DNA of 64,000 nt. It comes from Hetaerina americana (Eukaryota; Arthropoda; Insecta; Odonata; Calopterygidae). This document shows positions 1-10,129 of the stretch, in pieces. The notes under the pieces are model-generated. The model made no database searches, had not been told where the DNA came from, and was given only the letters and a program-made list of their open reading frames with translations. Position 1 is the first letter of the stretch. Each line of letters starts with the position of its first letter. The DNA lies in NCBI GenBank assembly GCA_022747635.1, contig JAKTNV010000075.1, forward strand, positions 1,302,001-1,366,000, written 5' to 3'. The position numbers were made by a program, and so were the translations under genes.

Positions 1-600
1 CTGGACTACTCTGACAAAGAAATGCCTCAAATCTTTGTTGATGTGTTAAGTCAGTCTTCCGAAATCCAAGCACATCCAACCTTGACTCCATTGCTGCCCA
101 GAACTATATCAATTGCATTTACTCCCCTCTCAATATCCCCCAGGCCAGTCTCTCTAAGCTGAAGGCTATCATTTATAGCTGTAGAATCAAATCTGCTACT
201 GGACCAGACCTAATATCCTACTCCCAGCTGAAAAACCCCAAACCCTTTCCCAAGTACCTCTTCTCTATCTTAAACTCATGCCTCTCCTTATGCTACTTTC
301 CCTCATCTTGGAAAAAAGCAAGCATTACCCTAAAGCTGGAAAAGATCTCAAGGACCTATTCAACTACAAATCCATCAGCCTACTCCCATGCATGGGGAAA
401 GTCTTAGAACACTTAATCCAATACCAGCTCCAAGAAGAAACTATTGCTCTCCATATCTAATGCCCAGAACAAACCAGATTTGAAAAGAAAACCTCAACTA
501 CTCACCTAATCCTCCGGCTAATAGAAATTGTAACCTATAGCTTTAGCATCCATAACAATATGCAGGTCGCCTCCCTAAATAACAAGGGCGCATTCGATTG
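1..600 (+). pseudogene. Degraded Jockey-type LINE ORF2 fragment (reverse transcriptase)
   Basis: This is a remnant of a reverse transcriptase from a Jockey-type non-LTR element. In the frame of position 278 it reads NYKSISLLPCMGKVLEHLIQ, followed by an EQTRFEKKTSTTHL stretch and NNKGAFD. These match, in order, NYRPISLLPCMGKVLEKCIL, the E-I-G-F-R stretch and the AFDKVW stretch of the element at 43.6-46.2 kb. Several frameshifts and stops separate the pieces. It covers only the fingers and palm start of the RT. It stops near 600, where the minus-strand element begins. It is dead; the identification rests on colinear motifs, not on a search. Confidence 0.75.
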
Positions 601-2152
601 CAGTAATCTGGACATTAAATGTAGCAGGACCTCCTCTCGATTTGCCTCGGAGTTGCCTCGCAAGTCTCCAAAAAAAGCCATCCTACGGCAAGGGACAGGA
701 AACCTAGCTGGTGATCCTGAAGGCTTGGATATCCTCCTGGAATCGGCATTGTGCAGCATTCAGAAGAGCCTTGTTAGCTGGCAAGCGTGTGTTAAAATCG
801 TCTGCAAAGTTGGTTTCTTTCATAGATCTCGTCCCAGATAGACTGCGGCGGCGCAAGATAATTCCATTCCCTTGCTGAGCATTCAAGAATCGATTCAGTG
901 ATCTGACATCAGAAAATCAGAAAATAGACCTGATGGTCGGTTTCTTCAGGAGAACCATCAGGCATGGGAAGCTGAATGGACTGAATCCTATCTGTGATGC
1001 GGTTTAGGAAGAGAACCCAGCCTGTGGTGGCGTAATCAAGCAGTTTCCGCTTTGAAGTCTCCAGCGGGCACCTCACAAGCAGGAGCTGGACTGGAAGGTA
1101 GTTGCTGTCAAGAACGTAGAGTACATTTGATGGAAGTGCCATTGATAAGCCTGCATTCAAGGCAATGTCTGTCACGTCACTACCCACACGAGGTAAAATA
1201 AGACGTCTTGCGAGGACTGATGAAAGTAATGAGAGCAGCCCAAGTCCTTTACCGAAGGAATAATCCCCAGGTGTGGCCAAATTGGAATTACCCAACTGTG
1301 TGCTTTGCATTGAAATTCCCAGCTGCAATTGTAGGAACAGATCCCTCGAAGAGCACCACAAGTTCATCTGTAAGATCAGCCTGTGGAAGAATGTACACTG
1401 AAGCAAGGCGTAGAGGACCTTCGTTGCCTGCCAGGTCAATGGCAATTCTTAGTTGACTGGAAATGTGGTAACAGATAACGCTGGGTGCATAAATGGTGTG
1501 TGACCAGTATCATTGTCCTCCCTCGACATCATGCTTGGATGTCCTAAAAACAAGTTATCCTGGGATGGTGCAAAGGTTCTTCATGCTGAAACAGGTCTTC
1601 TGTAACAGAAACCTTGCATGGCTGGCATGAAAGGAACTCGAGGAACTCTGGGGTTTTCCTCGCCATGGCACCTCCAAATTTCAGGACACGATGACAATGT
1701 TATGGCGTCCTTGAAAGGAAATAGCCATTGCGGGCGATGAGAAAAGCTGGAATCTGTAGCAGTGTTGCCGAAAAGTCAATTAAGATGGCAAGGCAGCCGA
1801 GATGGTTGCCAGTTTTTAGAATGTTGAGGATCAATTTGTCATCAGTAGCATCAGCCGCATCAGTGGTAACATTGGCATGATGGTCAGTCCCCAAAAGGGC
1901 CATAGGCTTGGAAGGAGACATCGCTGTAGATGATGCCGTTTGCACAAGGGAACAAGTATTGATTCTGCTGTTTCAGACATTGATGTAGGTTATGGTAGCA
2001 GCAAGAAATGGCTCCCTAGGCACATACGTAGTACAGGACATTGCAGAGCAGGGCACGTCCCGTCCCTGCCGAGCATTTTTCATCCCCAGGGCAACAGGCT
2101 GCTAATCAACAGCAGGATGCAGCTGTGGTTTCTGAGCAGTGGTGAGGATTAA
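600..2152 (-). pseudogene. Old non-LTR element K: ORF1 tail, endonuclease domain and EN-RT linker
   Basis: Read on the minus strand from 2152 to 600, this is the middle of a decayed Jockey/R1-like element. The tail of a gag-like ORF1 (serine/threonine-rich, 1945-1700) is followed by an APE-type endonuclease. Visible endonuclease motifs are GNFNAKHT (near 1310, from GDFNAKH) and SDVTDIAL plus DSNYLPVQL (near 1150-1090), which correspond to the SDH-x-PV motif of these nucleases. Then comes a linker with WRLARQLRGKS near 650, typical of the stretch just before RT. At least five frameshifts or stops break it. Two further pieces lie at 2456-2571 and 10130-10640, so K was split by later insertions. 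Confidence 0.75.
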
Positions 2153-2455
2153 GACGTTTGGTGGCTAATATACTGGCTTCCCACCCAGAGGGCCTGGGTT
2201 CAAATCCTGGCGGTGTTTAATATTTTTCAGAGGTATCTCAATCCCTAATTGAGATGCTTTTTAGAGGGCACTTTGAGTGAGTATGCCATCCATTGGATAA
2301 GAAATTAAGTTTCAGACCCCTTGGTGCCTTTTGTAGAAAGTAGGCTAATGCAAATGCTGGGTTTCTCTCCACCCTTCATCCTTTCCTGTCCATCCCCTTT
2401 GATGCAAAAGACCTCAGCTGTCGGTCACCTCTCATAAATATTACCACTATCTGAT
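2153..2455 (+). mobile_element. tRNA-derived SINE (family S1), near full length
   Basis: The head resembles a tRNA: an anticodon-arm-like stretch CTGGCTTCCCACCCAG is followed by a perfect RNA polymerase III B box, GGTTCAAATCC, at 2197-2207. The body then matches, base for base over most of its length, the second copy at 30532-30790 (shared landmarks: TTTTTCAGAGGTATCTC, GGGCACTTTGAGTGAGTA, GGTTTCTCTCCACCCTTC). The tail reads GCAAAAGACCTCAGCTGTCGG and ends in a degenerate ATTACCACTA. That tail resembles the 3' end of the I-clade LINE in this window. The element sits inside the old element K, whose reading continues on both sides. A clear target duplication was not found. Confidence 0.8.
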
Positions 2456-2571
2456 CAGTGTTGCTCGCAGCATTCCCAGGCATCCTGCAACAATGGCATC
2501 CTGTAATATTTTGCTATGACTCTTCTTCGCAGCGCTCCATATTTTGCACATTGGTGAGAATGCAATAGTAG
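2456..2571 (-). pseudogene. Element K: zinc-knuckle region of ORF1
   Basis: The minus strand reads HQCAKYGALRRR and further on ECCEQH, which resembles a decayed CCHC knuckle (usual form CxxCxKYGHxxxNC). It lies where the knuckles should be between the K ORF1 domain at 10130-10640 and the ORF1 tail at 2152. A SINE is inserted on its 3' side (2153-2455) and I-element copies A and B on its 5' side. The identification is by position and weak motif only. Confidence 0.5.
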
Positions 2572-2784
2572 TGCCAAGGTTGTGGGGGTCTGCGTAGGGA
2601 GGTCGGAGATGTAAGGGTTTTGGTGGGCCCTTGCACCGAAGATCCACCCCGAAACAGACAACCACTCCAGAAGCGCTATATCCCTCGAGTTAGCCCTGGC
2701 GACCGCTCCGGTTTGGCGGAGTGGCGTCCCAAATGTGTGGCTCCGTGGCGGGTGGGGAGGCCGAGGGACGAATCATTTATTATT

Positions 2785-3033
2785 ATGGAGGAAAAACCCT
2801 TTCCACCACTAAAAAGATCCCGTCCGGACACCGGCGGGGGAGAAAAGTGTATTGGCGCATGTAAGCGCTATTTAATTATGTCTTGTGCAAAGGAAGGTGA
2901 GACCTTGAAAAAGGTTTCTCCTTTCTTAATTCGCAGTGTTATCACAGATTGTGCCTGGGGACCCAAAGAGCGTGAAGAAGCTCAGGGATGGTACACTACT
3001 TATAGAGACCCTGAACGACACACAGCGAAAAAC
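2785..3033 (+). pseudogene. Copy A ORF1 remnant (gag-like N-terminus)
   Basis: It begins at the same ATG (MEEKPFPPLKRSRPDTGGGE) used by the open copies B and C. A 2-nt deletion near 2934 (CGCAGTG against CGCAAAGTG in copy C) throws it out of frame. The frame picks up again as LSQIVPGDPKSVKKLRDGTL and ends where the internal deletion joins ORF2 sequence. The zinc knuckles are lost. Confidence 0.85.
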
Positions 3034-4488
3034 GCGTAACCGTGTATTAACCGTATTAACCGTGCGGACTGGCCACTTTTCAAGCGTACGTTTACATATA
3101 AACACGACGCAAGTTTTGATGCGTTGCACAACGTCGATAAACTAAGTTCAACGCTGTTGGCGGCAGCTACCAAAAGTATCCCTCGTACGTCCGGGAATAT
3201 TAATCGAGCTCCTGTCCCTTGATGGAACGGGAAATGCGACCGGGCGATTCGGGCGAGGAAAAAAGCATTGAATATTTTTAGAAAATATCCCACGGCAACT
3301 AATCTGGCATCGTACCGCCGCCTGAGAGCGCGAGCTCGAAGGGCCGTGAAGGAGGCCAAGAGGGCTTCCTGGATAGAATACGTCTCTACCATCAACCATC
3401 GCACGCCACTTGGTCAAGTATGGGACAAAGTCAAGAAAATCTCCGGGTCCAAGGGCTCATTTGTCATCTCGCCATTGCTTGTTGCTGGCCGGGTGGTTAA
3501 TTCACCTGCCGAAATAAGCAACATATTTGCCAGTCAGTTCGCGGCCAATAGCAGTGACCGCGGACTTTGTGAACAAGAAGAGGCGATGCGAGAGAGTCCA
3601 TCTCAAATTTGTTGCAGGTCCTACACGGGAATATTACAATGAGCCTTTCACGCCCTGGGAGCTTAAATCCGCCATCGAAAACTCCCATTACACCTCGCCA
3701 GGGGCGGACGAAATCCACAACGCATTTCTCCGGAACATTCCGGAAACTGCGTTTGGGGAGGTCCTAAATACCCTCAACCAACTTTGGAACGAGGGCAGTT
3801 TTCCAAATGCCTGGCGAGAGGCCATCGTGATACCAATCCCAAAACAGGGCAAGGACAAAAATGACCCGAACAACTACCGTCCCATATCTCTCACCAGCTG
3901 CCTGTGCAAGGTGATGGAACGGATGGTAAACCGACGTCTCATGTGGTGCTTGGAGAGTCGACACCTGCTCTCCGACGCTCAGTGCGGCTTTCGTCGTGGC
4001 AGGTCCACGACAGACCATCTGGTTCGCACTGAGAACTTTATCCAGGAAGCCTTTCTCAAACGTCAACACTACATAGCAGTCTTCTTCGACCTGGAGAAGG
4101 CCTATGATCGTGTGTGGCGATGGAGAATCCTCAACACGCTCCACCAGTGGGGATTTAGAGGCAACATGGCCCTATTTATCAGGAATTTTTTTTATCAGGA
4201 ACAAACCGCCTTTTTAAAGTGAGGACTGGGAAGCACTTTTCCCGATCTTTTACACAGGAGAACGGGGTACCCCAGGGTTCAGTACTGAGCGTGACGTTAT
4301 TTGCCATCGCCATCAACGACGTGGTGGAATGCATCAATGCCCCGGTGATGCCATCGCTCTATGTGGACGACCTAGCCATATTTTGCCGGTCGACACGACT
4401 GCAAAGCGCTTCCAGGCAAGCCCAGGTGACTCGAAACAAACTTGGAGAGTGGTCGCGAAAGAACGGATTTCGGTTCTCCGTGGAGAAA
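3034..4488 (+). pseudogene. Copy A ORF2 remnant (linker and reverse transcriptase)
   Basis: This holds the ORF2 stretch from the endonuclease-RT linker (INRADWPLFKRTFTYKHD in the intact copies) through the RT fingers (NNYRPISLTSCLCKVMER), palm block A (AVFFDLEKAYDRVWRW), GVPQGSVLSVTLF and the catalytic LYVDDLAIF. Breaks: a stop at 3220 (PW changed to P-stop), a small frameshift near 3558-3590, and an 8-nt insertion with stop at 4190-4222. The end is cut by copy B at 4488, before the thumb and RNase H. Confidence 0.9.
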
Positions 4489-5088
4489 TCCCCCTGCGGG
4501 TAGGGGGGTAGAGAATACTCCCGCAGTATCCCTGCTTGTCGTAAGAGGCGACTAAAAGGGCGGGGAGAAAACCCCGAAAACAAACCCCAAGCCAGCAAGG
4601 GATGCGTCCCGACAGTGCTGTGGATCCACTGTCTGTGAGCGGCCATACCATCTGGCCTGCGATCCGCCCAGGTGTTTGCCGTGCCTGGAGACCCGTAAGG
4701 GAGAAAAGGGGATCCTGGAGGTTGATCTCTCTGGTTCCCAGCAGGGTTTCGGATGCCCTGCATGGACCGGAGAGCGATATCCCTCTTCGGCCCCGGATTT
4801 CGCGTAAACGGGAGGCCGGGAGCTAGCCACTCCCCGGTCAAACGGCTTCCGTCGCGTTTTCGCTCCGGTGGCGAGTGCCAAGGTTGTGGGGGTCTGCGTA
4901 GGGAGGTCGGAGATGTAAGGGTTTTGGTGGGCCCTTGCACCGAAGATCCACCCCGAAACAGACAACCACTCCAGAAGCGCTATATCCCTCGAGTTAGCCC
5001 TGGCGACCGCTCCGGTTTGGCGGAGTGGCGTCCCAAATGTGTGGCTCCGTGGCGGGTGGGGAGGCCGAGGGACGAATCATTTCTTATT
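4489..5088 (+). promoter_or_regulatory. 5' leader of I-element copy B
   Basis: This 600-nt leader precedes ORF1 and is shared with copy C (10673-11251). It begins with a C/G-rich tract, ATACTCCCGCAGTATCCC (an imperfect hairpin), and GTCGTAAGAGGCGAC, a small hairpin with GTCG/CGAC arms near 4540. LINEs of this type use an internal polymerase II promoter at their 5' end, so the promoter should lie here, but no specific core element can be fixed. The ORF1 frame stays open upstream to 4753, so an earlier start cannot be excluded. Confidence 0.6.
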
Positions 5089-6255
5089 ATGGAGGAAAAA
5101 CCCTTTCCACCACTAAAAAGATCCCGTCCGGACACCGGCGGGGGAGAGAAGTGTATTGGCGCATGTAAGCGCTATTTAATTATGTCGTGCATAAAGGAAA
5201 GTGAAACCTTGAAAAAGGTTTCTCCTTTCTTAATTCGCAGAGTTTTGTCACAGATTGTGCCTGGGGACCCAAAGAGCGTGAAGAAGCTCCGGGATGGTAC
5301 ACTACTTATAGAGACCCTGAACGATACACAAAGCGAAAAACTGCTTGCTATGGGAATGCTCCATGACATTCCGATTAAGGTGGAGGTGCACCGCACTCTT
5401 AACACCTGTCGGGGAGTCATCAGTCACTACGACCTCCTATACGTGGACATCGAAGAAATCAAGAGAGAAATGTTCTCTCAGGGAGTGACTGATTGTCGTC
5501 GACTCACCACAAGGCGCAACGGAGAAAACGTAAACAGGACCTCCGTGATCTTGACGTTTGCGCGTGATAGACTACCCGACAAGGTGTTTGTGGGCTATGA
5601 ATCGGTACCAGTGAGGCCATTCATCCCAAATCCCGTGCGTTGTTTCAAATGCCAACGGTTCGGCCATGTCGCGTCGCGCTGCGAGGGCAAGGCCACCTGC
5701 CCGCGCTGTGGCAAAGACGCGCACGAGGATAAAGAGTGCTCTACGGAACCTCTTTGTGTAAATTGCGAGGGTACACACCCAGTGTACTCTCGTGATTGCC
5801 CGAAGATGAAAGAAGAGAGGAAAGTCATGGAGATAAAAACACTGGAAAAAATCCCATATGCGGAAGCGAGGAGAAAATACAGGGCGCTAATCGCCCCAAC
5901 TTTCTCCCGGTCCTTTGCTTCCGTTGCAACCACGCTATGTGTAAAGTGTACCATCGCCACGCAGACGGAGATACCGAAAGAATCCCCAATTGACAACACG
6001 CAAGTGCCTAAACCCAAAAGGGTGAAGGATGGAAAGAGTAAGGTGGACAAGGAGCCACCTACTCCTGTGGGCCCTTCAAAGAAGAGCCCACAAATAACCA
6101 CCAAGGGGAACACGCCAAAAGGGCGTGAGAATACACCTTCCCCGCCGCCTCCAGTCAAGCCAAAGAAGCCGGAGGTAATTGAAGAGGACCAGAGTATCTC
6201 TGATACAGAGGTCTTCGCAAACGAGTGGAAGAGGAAACATCGCTTCAAGCGATAA
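5089..6255 (+). CDS. I-element ORF1 (gag-like nucleic-acid-binding protein), copy B
   Basis: The protein of 388 residues starts at MEEKPFPPLKRSRPDTGGGE. It is the RNA-binding ORF1p that would coat the element transcript. Three zinc knuckles sit in a row at about residues 185-198 (CFKCQRFGHVASRC), 204-217 (CPRCGKDAHEDKEC) and 223-237 (CVNCEGTHPVYSRDC). A proline/lysine-rich, probably disordered tail follows (about 270-370). The frame is open with no stop and is nearly identical to copy C. The ATG at 5089 is chosen because all four copies with this region keep it; the frame is open to 4753. ORF2 starts 90 nt downstream. The open frame suggests a fairly recent insertion, although ORF2 of the same copy is broken. 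Confidence 0.88.
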   Translation: MEEKPFPPLKRSRPDTGGGEKCIGACKRYLIMSCIKESETLKKVSPFLIRRVLSQIVPGDPKSVKKLRDGTLLIETLNDTQSEKLLAMGMLHDIPIKVEVHRTLNTCRGVISHYDLLYVDIEEIKREMFSQGVTDCRRLTTRRNGENVNRTSVILTFARDRLPDKVFVGYESVPVRPFIPNPVRCFKCQRFGHVASRCEGKATCPRCGKDAHEDKECSTEPLCVNCEGTHPVYSRDCPKMKEERKVMEIKTLEKIPYAEARRKYRALIAPTFSRSFASVATTLCVKCTIATQTEIPKESPIDNTQVPKPKRVKDGKSKVDKEPPTPVGPSKKSPQITTKGNTPKGRENTPSPPPPVKPKKPEVIEEDQSISDTEVFANEWKRKHRFKR

Positions 6256-6345
6256 CCTCAATAGAGTTGGTCATCTCCCTTTTTAGTCAACTTATTTATT
6301 TATATATTTATTTATTTATTTATTCATTTTAATTTAACACTTTAA
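6256..6345 (+). repeat. TTTA-rich ORF1-ORF2 spacer
   Basis: The spacer between the two ORFs contains a run of TTTA units (about 6290-6328). The same spacer is seen in copy C (12419-12500) and copy D (19300-19385), with different repeat numbers. Similar TTTA tracts occur in the 3' UTR of the copies. Confidence 0.8.
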
Positions 6346-9300
6346 ATGTGTTCCATTCTGCAGTGGAACTGCAATGGTTTTTATCGGCACAAGGAGGAGC
6401 TGGCCATTTTAATCCAAGATTTTAAACCCTCTTGTATTTGCCTGCAAGAGACCCATTTTAAGGCTGAAGATAAGGGTATTCTGAAGGGGTTCACTGTTTT
6501 AAGAATGGATGACCTAAGTGCCCAACGAGCCAAAGGGGGAGTAGCAGTTGCGGCCCGTGAGGCCCTTTACACCTCCCGAGTCCAACTGAACTCTCCATTC
6601 CTAGCCGTCGCTGTCACGGTGCACACCCCTGAGAGGATGACGTTATGCAACGTGTATCTGCCAGAGGGTGGACCGGTGACCCGCCTGAACCTTGAAGCCC
6701 TTGTCCACCAGCTTCCTCAGCCGTTCATTTTGATGGGAGATTTTAATGCCCATGATCCTCTCTGGGGAGGGCCAGAAACCCAAAGTAATAGGAGAGGTCG
6801 AAATTTATCCAACTTTATTGAGGATTTTAACCTGTTTTTATTAAATAGCGGCGAAAAAACCCGCTTTAACAGTTTCAATGGGGAATTCTCAGCAATAGAC
6901 CTTTGTCTATGCTCGAGAAGTCTAGCCCCAAAGCTGAAAATGTCCACCCACAACGATCTCTGTGGGAGTGACCATTTTCCTCTTCTACTCGTTAAAGAAG
7001 ACTCTTCGCCCACCATTTCAAAACCTCCGGAAAAGTGGCGTATTAACCGTGCGGACTGGCCACTTTTCAAGCGTACGTTTACATATAAACACGACGCAAG
7101 TTTCGACGCGTTGCACAACGTCGATAAACTAAGTTCAACGCTGTTGGCGGCAGCTACCAAAAGTATCCCTCGTACGTCCGGAAATATTAATCGAGCTCCT
7201 GTCCCTTGGTGGAACGGGGAATGCGACCGGGCGATTCGGGCGAGGAAAAAGCATTGAATATTTTTAAAAAATATCCCACGGCAACTAATCTGGCATCGTA
7301 CAGACGCCTGAGAGCGCGAGCTCGAAGGGCCGTGAAGGAGGCCAAGAGGGCTTCCTGGATAGAATACGTCTCTACCATCAACCATCGCACGCCACTTGGT
7401 CAGGCATGGGACAAAGTCAAGAAAATCTCCGGGTCCAAGGGCTCATTTGTCATCTCGCCATTGCTTGTTGCTGGCCGGGTGGTTAATTCACCTGCCGAAA
7501 TAAGCAACATATTTGCCAGTCAGTTCGCGGCCATTAGCAGTGACGAGGGCTATGCCGCGGACTTTGCGAACCGGAAGAGGCGATGCGAGAGAGTCCCTCT
7601 CAATTTTGGTGCAGGTCCTACACGGAAATATTACAATGAGCCTTTCACGTCCTGGGAGCTTAAATCCGCCATCGAAGACTCCCATTACACCTCGCCAGGG
7701 GCGGACGAAATCCACAACGCATTTCTCCGGAACATTCCGGAAACTGCGATTGGGGAGGTCCTAAATACCCTCAACCAACTCTGGAACGAGGGCAGTTTTC
7801 CAAATGCCTGGCGAGAGTCCATCGTGATACCAATCCCAAAACAGGGCAAGGACAAAAATGACCCGAACAACTACCGTCCCATATCTCTCACCAGCTGCCT
7901 GTGCAAGGTGATGGAACGGATGGTAAACCGACGTCTCATGTGGTGCTTGGAGAGTCGACACCTGCTCTCCGACGCTCAGTGTGGCTTTCGTCGTGGCAGG
8001 TCCACGACAGACCATCTGGTTCGCACTGAGAACTTCATCCAGGAAGCCTTTCTCCAACGTCAACACGTCATAGCAGTCTTCTTCGACCTGGAGAAGGCCT
8101 ATGATAGTGTGTGGCGATGGAGAATCCTCAACACGCTCCACCAGTGGGGATTTAGAGGCAACATGGCCCTATTTATCAGGAATTTTTTTTATCAGGAACA
8201 AACCGCCTTTTTAAAGTAAGGACTGGGAAGCACTTTTCCCGATCTTTTACACAGGAGAACGGGGTACCCCAGGGTTCAGTACTGAGCGTGACGTTATTTG
8301 CCATCGCCATCAACGACGTGGTGGAATGCATCAATGCCCCGGTGATGCCATCGCTCTATGTGGACGACCTAGCCATATTTTGCCGGTCGACACGACTGCC
8401 AAACGCTTCCAGGCAAGCCCAGGTGACTCTAAACAAACTGGGAGAGTGGTCGCGAAAGAACGAATTTCGTTTCTCCATGGAGAAAACGAAATGCCTTCAC
8501 TTTCACCGTGTTCGCGGTTACCACGTTACCCCGACCCTAACCCTGTTGGATAGGATTCTTCCATTTGTGGAGTCCGTCCGCTTTCTCGGCATGATCCTGG
8601 ACCAAAAGCTGAACTGGCGGGAGCATATCCGCGTGTTACGTGAGAGGTGTCGCCAAACCCTCAAAGTTTTAAAGTTTTTAACTCACTCCACCTGGGGAGC
8701 AGACCGCACCACCATGCTTTTATCGTACAGAGGCTTGGTGCGATCGAAACTGGACTATGGTTCCATACTGTATTCCTCAGGACGAGAGTCTTACTTGAGA
8801 CCACTCACATGTGTCCACAATGCTGGGATACGGTTGGCCACCGGGGCATTTAGAACAAGCCGAGTCCAATAGTTTTTAACCAACGGTTTTTAGACTTATT
8901 TAACAGGCGGAGAAGGGCAACTAGGCCCTTTGCCGTTCGTTTTAATGATTTTATTAACGCGGTAAATTTTACATTTCCTCAAGTATGCCCCGTCTCCTAT
9001 GCTAAGTATCCGCCTTGGTTAACGCCAATGCCGGATATTAAACTCATTGCCAGTGCACGCCGCAAAGCCAAAACGACCGATTCCGAATACCAGCAGCTCT
9101 TCAGTTCTGTCCTCGGCTCACTTTCTGACTTTGTCCCAGTCTACACCGACGGGTCAAAGTCAGAATCTGCATGTGCCTATGCGGTCGTGTCCCACTACCA
9201 TGGAGTCGTGAGGAAAAAACTGCACACTTCTTGCAGTTTATTCATAGCCGAGCTGTCAGCCATAAGGACGGCCCTAGGAGAAATAAAAGAAAGCAATGGC

Positions 9301-9945
9301 TCTTTCCTCATCAGCACAGACTCGTTGAGCGCCCTAAAATCTTTATCGGTCTTTGCACCTGTGCACCCGATAGTCCAGGAGATCCATTATACCCTGTTGT
9401 CCCTTCAGAGAAAGGGGAACAGGGTCTCCTTTATATGGACTCCTGGTCACGTCGGCATAAGAGGTAACGAAATAGCTGACCAGGCAGCGAAGGATGCCCT
9501 TCGACAACCCGAGACCGACTCCACCTTGGTTCCAATGGAGGACGTAAAGGCTGCCTTGCGGAACTCGGTCTTGCATCAGTGTAAGGAGGCTTGGCAGTCT
9601 CTGCAAAATAATAAACTCAGGGCAATAAAACCGGTCGTTTCACCATGGTCCTCTTCCATCCGTAAAATTCGGTGGGAAGAGGTCATGATTACGCGCCTGA
9701 GAATAGGACACTCTGCCCTCACTCATTCGTACCTCTTTGCGGAGGTAAAAGAACAGCCCCGCTGCAATGAGTGCCTCCAACCCCTGACGATAAAACATAT
9801 CCTGACGGAATGTACAACATACCAAAGGGCCAGAGACATGTTGAAGATAAGGGGAGACTTAAAAAATATTTTAGGGGATGACTGTGAGTCCATAAATCGA
9901 GTCTTAAATTTTTTAAGGGCAACTGGTTTAATGAGGCAGATATAG
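6346..9945 (+). pseudogene. I-element ORF2 (endonuclease, RT, RNase H), copy B, three breaks
   Basis: ORF2 nicks the target, copies the element RNA and removes RNA. The endonuclease (6346-7037) keeps QWNCNG, LQETHF, GDFNAHDP and GSDHFPLL. The RT keeps NNYRPISL, AVFFDLEKAYDSVW, GVPQGSVL (partly outside the main frame) and LYVDD. RNase H (9028-9945) keeps VYTDGSKSES, ELSAIRTAL, TDSLSAL and WTPGHVGIRGNE, then a CxxC-H-C stretch (CNECLQPLTIKHILTEC). Breaks: one A lost from an A6 run at 7246-7250; an 8-nt insertion at about 8183-8196 (also in copy A) giving a stop at 8217; a loss of about 110 nt near 8870. It is therefore inactive as it stands. Confidence 0.9.
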
Positions 9946-10129
9946 TTTTTGATCTCATAATTTTAATGGCCTTTGATTTTAACAATTATTTATTTATTTA
10001 TTTATATTTAATCGTATTTATTTATTCCAAAGTAAAAAGGAATTTTAGTTTTATATTTAATGAGTGGTGCAAAATGACCTTAGCTGTCGACGCACCCTAA
10101 AACTCAAAACTACTACTACTACTACCTAG
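9946..10129 (+). other. 3' UTR and CTA-repeat tail of I-element copy B
   Basis: AT-rich 3' UTR with TTTA tracts, then a terminal block GTGCAAAATGACCTTAGCTG and CTAAAACTCAAAA, then five CTA/ACT units to about 10125. There is no poly(A) tail; the CTA repeat takes its place. The terminal block resembles the end of SINE family S1. Copy E has the same CTA tail; copy C ends in AACT units instead. Confidence 0.8.

Larger units (their letters stand above)
2572..4488 (+). mobile_element. I-clade LINE copy A, truncated at both ends, internal deletion
   Basis: The copy starts inside the 5' leader at TGCCAAGGTTGTGGG (compare 4877 in copy B) and directly follows element K. It carries the start of ORF1, then jumps at 3033 to the equivalent of 7038 in copy B, losing about 1.7 kb (most of ORF1 and all of the endonuclease). 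It then runs through the RT and ends at GTGGAGAAA (4488), where the 5' end of copy B begins. No 3' remainder of A is found after B. It shares an 8-nt RT insertion with B and a 2-nt ORF1 deletion with D. Confidence 0.9.
4489..10125 (+). mobile_element. I-clade LINE copy B, full length with broken ORF2
   Basis: This copy runs from a 5' leader (4489-5088) through ORF1 (5089-6255), a TTTA-rich spacer, ORF2 (6346-9945) and a 3' UTR ending in a CTA repeat at about 10108-10125. The order gag-like ORF1 with three CCHC knuckles, then APE endonuclease, RT, RNase H and a terminal C/H motif is that of the I clade. The 5' end abuts copy A inside A's RT; the 3' end abuts element K. ORF1 is open; ORF2 has a 1-nt deletion, an 8-nt insertion and a deletion of about 110 nt. 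Confidence 0.92.

Noticed and set aside
4753..5088. Upstream extension of ORF1 to 4753 as the true start
   Set aside because: The frame is open, but in copy C it opens only at 11087. The ATG at 5089/11252 is the one kept in all copies. It remains possible but is less supported.
5595..6248. 217-codon open frame on the minus strand (also 11758-12411 and 18642-19292)
   Set aside because: It is the antisense shadow of ORF1. It recurs in each copy only because the sense protein is conserved, and has no recognisable domain.
6290..6328. TTTA repeat as a host microsatellite
   Set aside because: It occurs at the same place between ORF1 and ORF2 in copies B, C and D, so it is part of the element.
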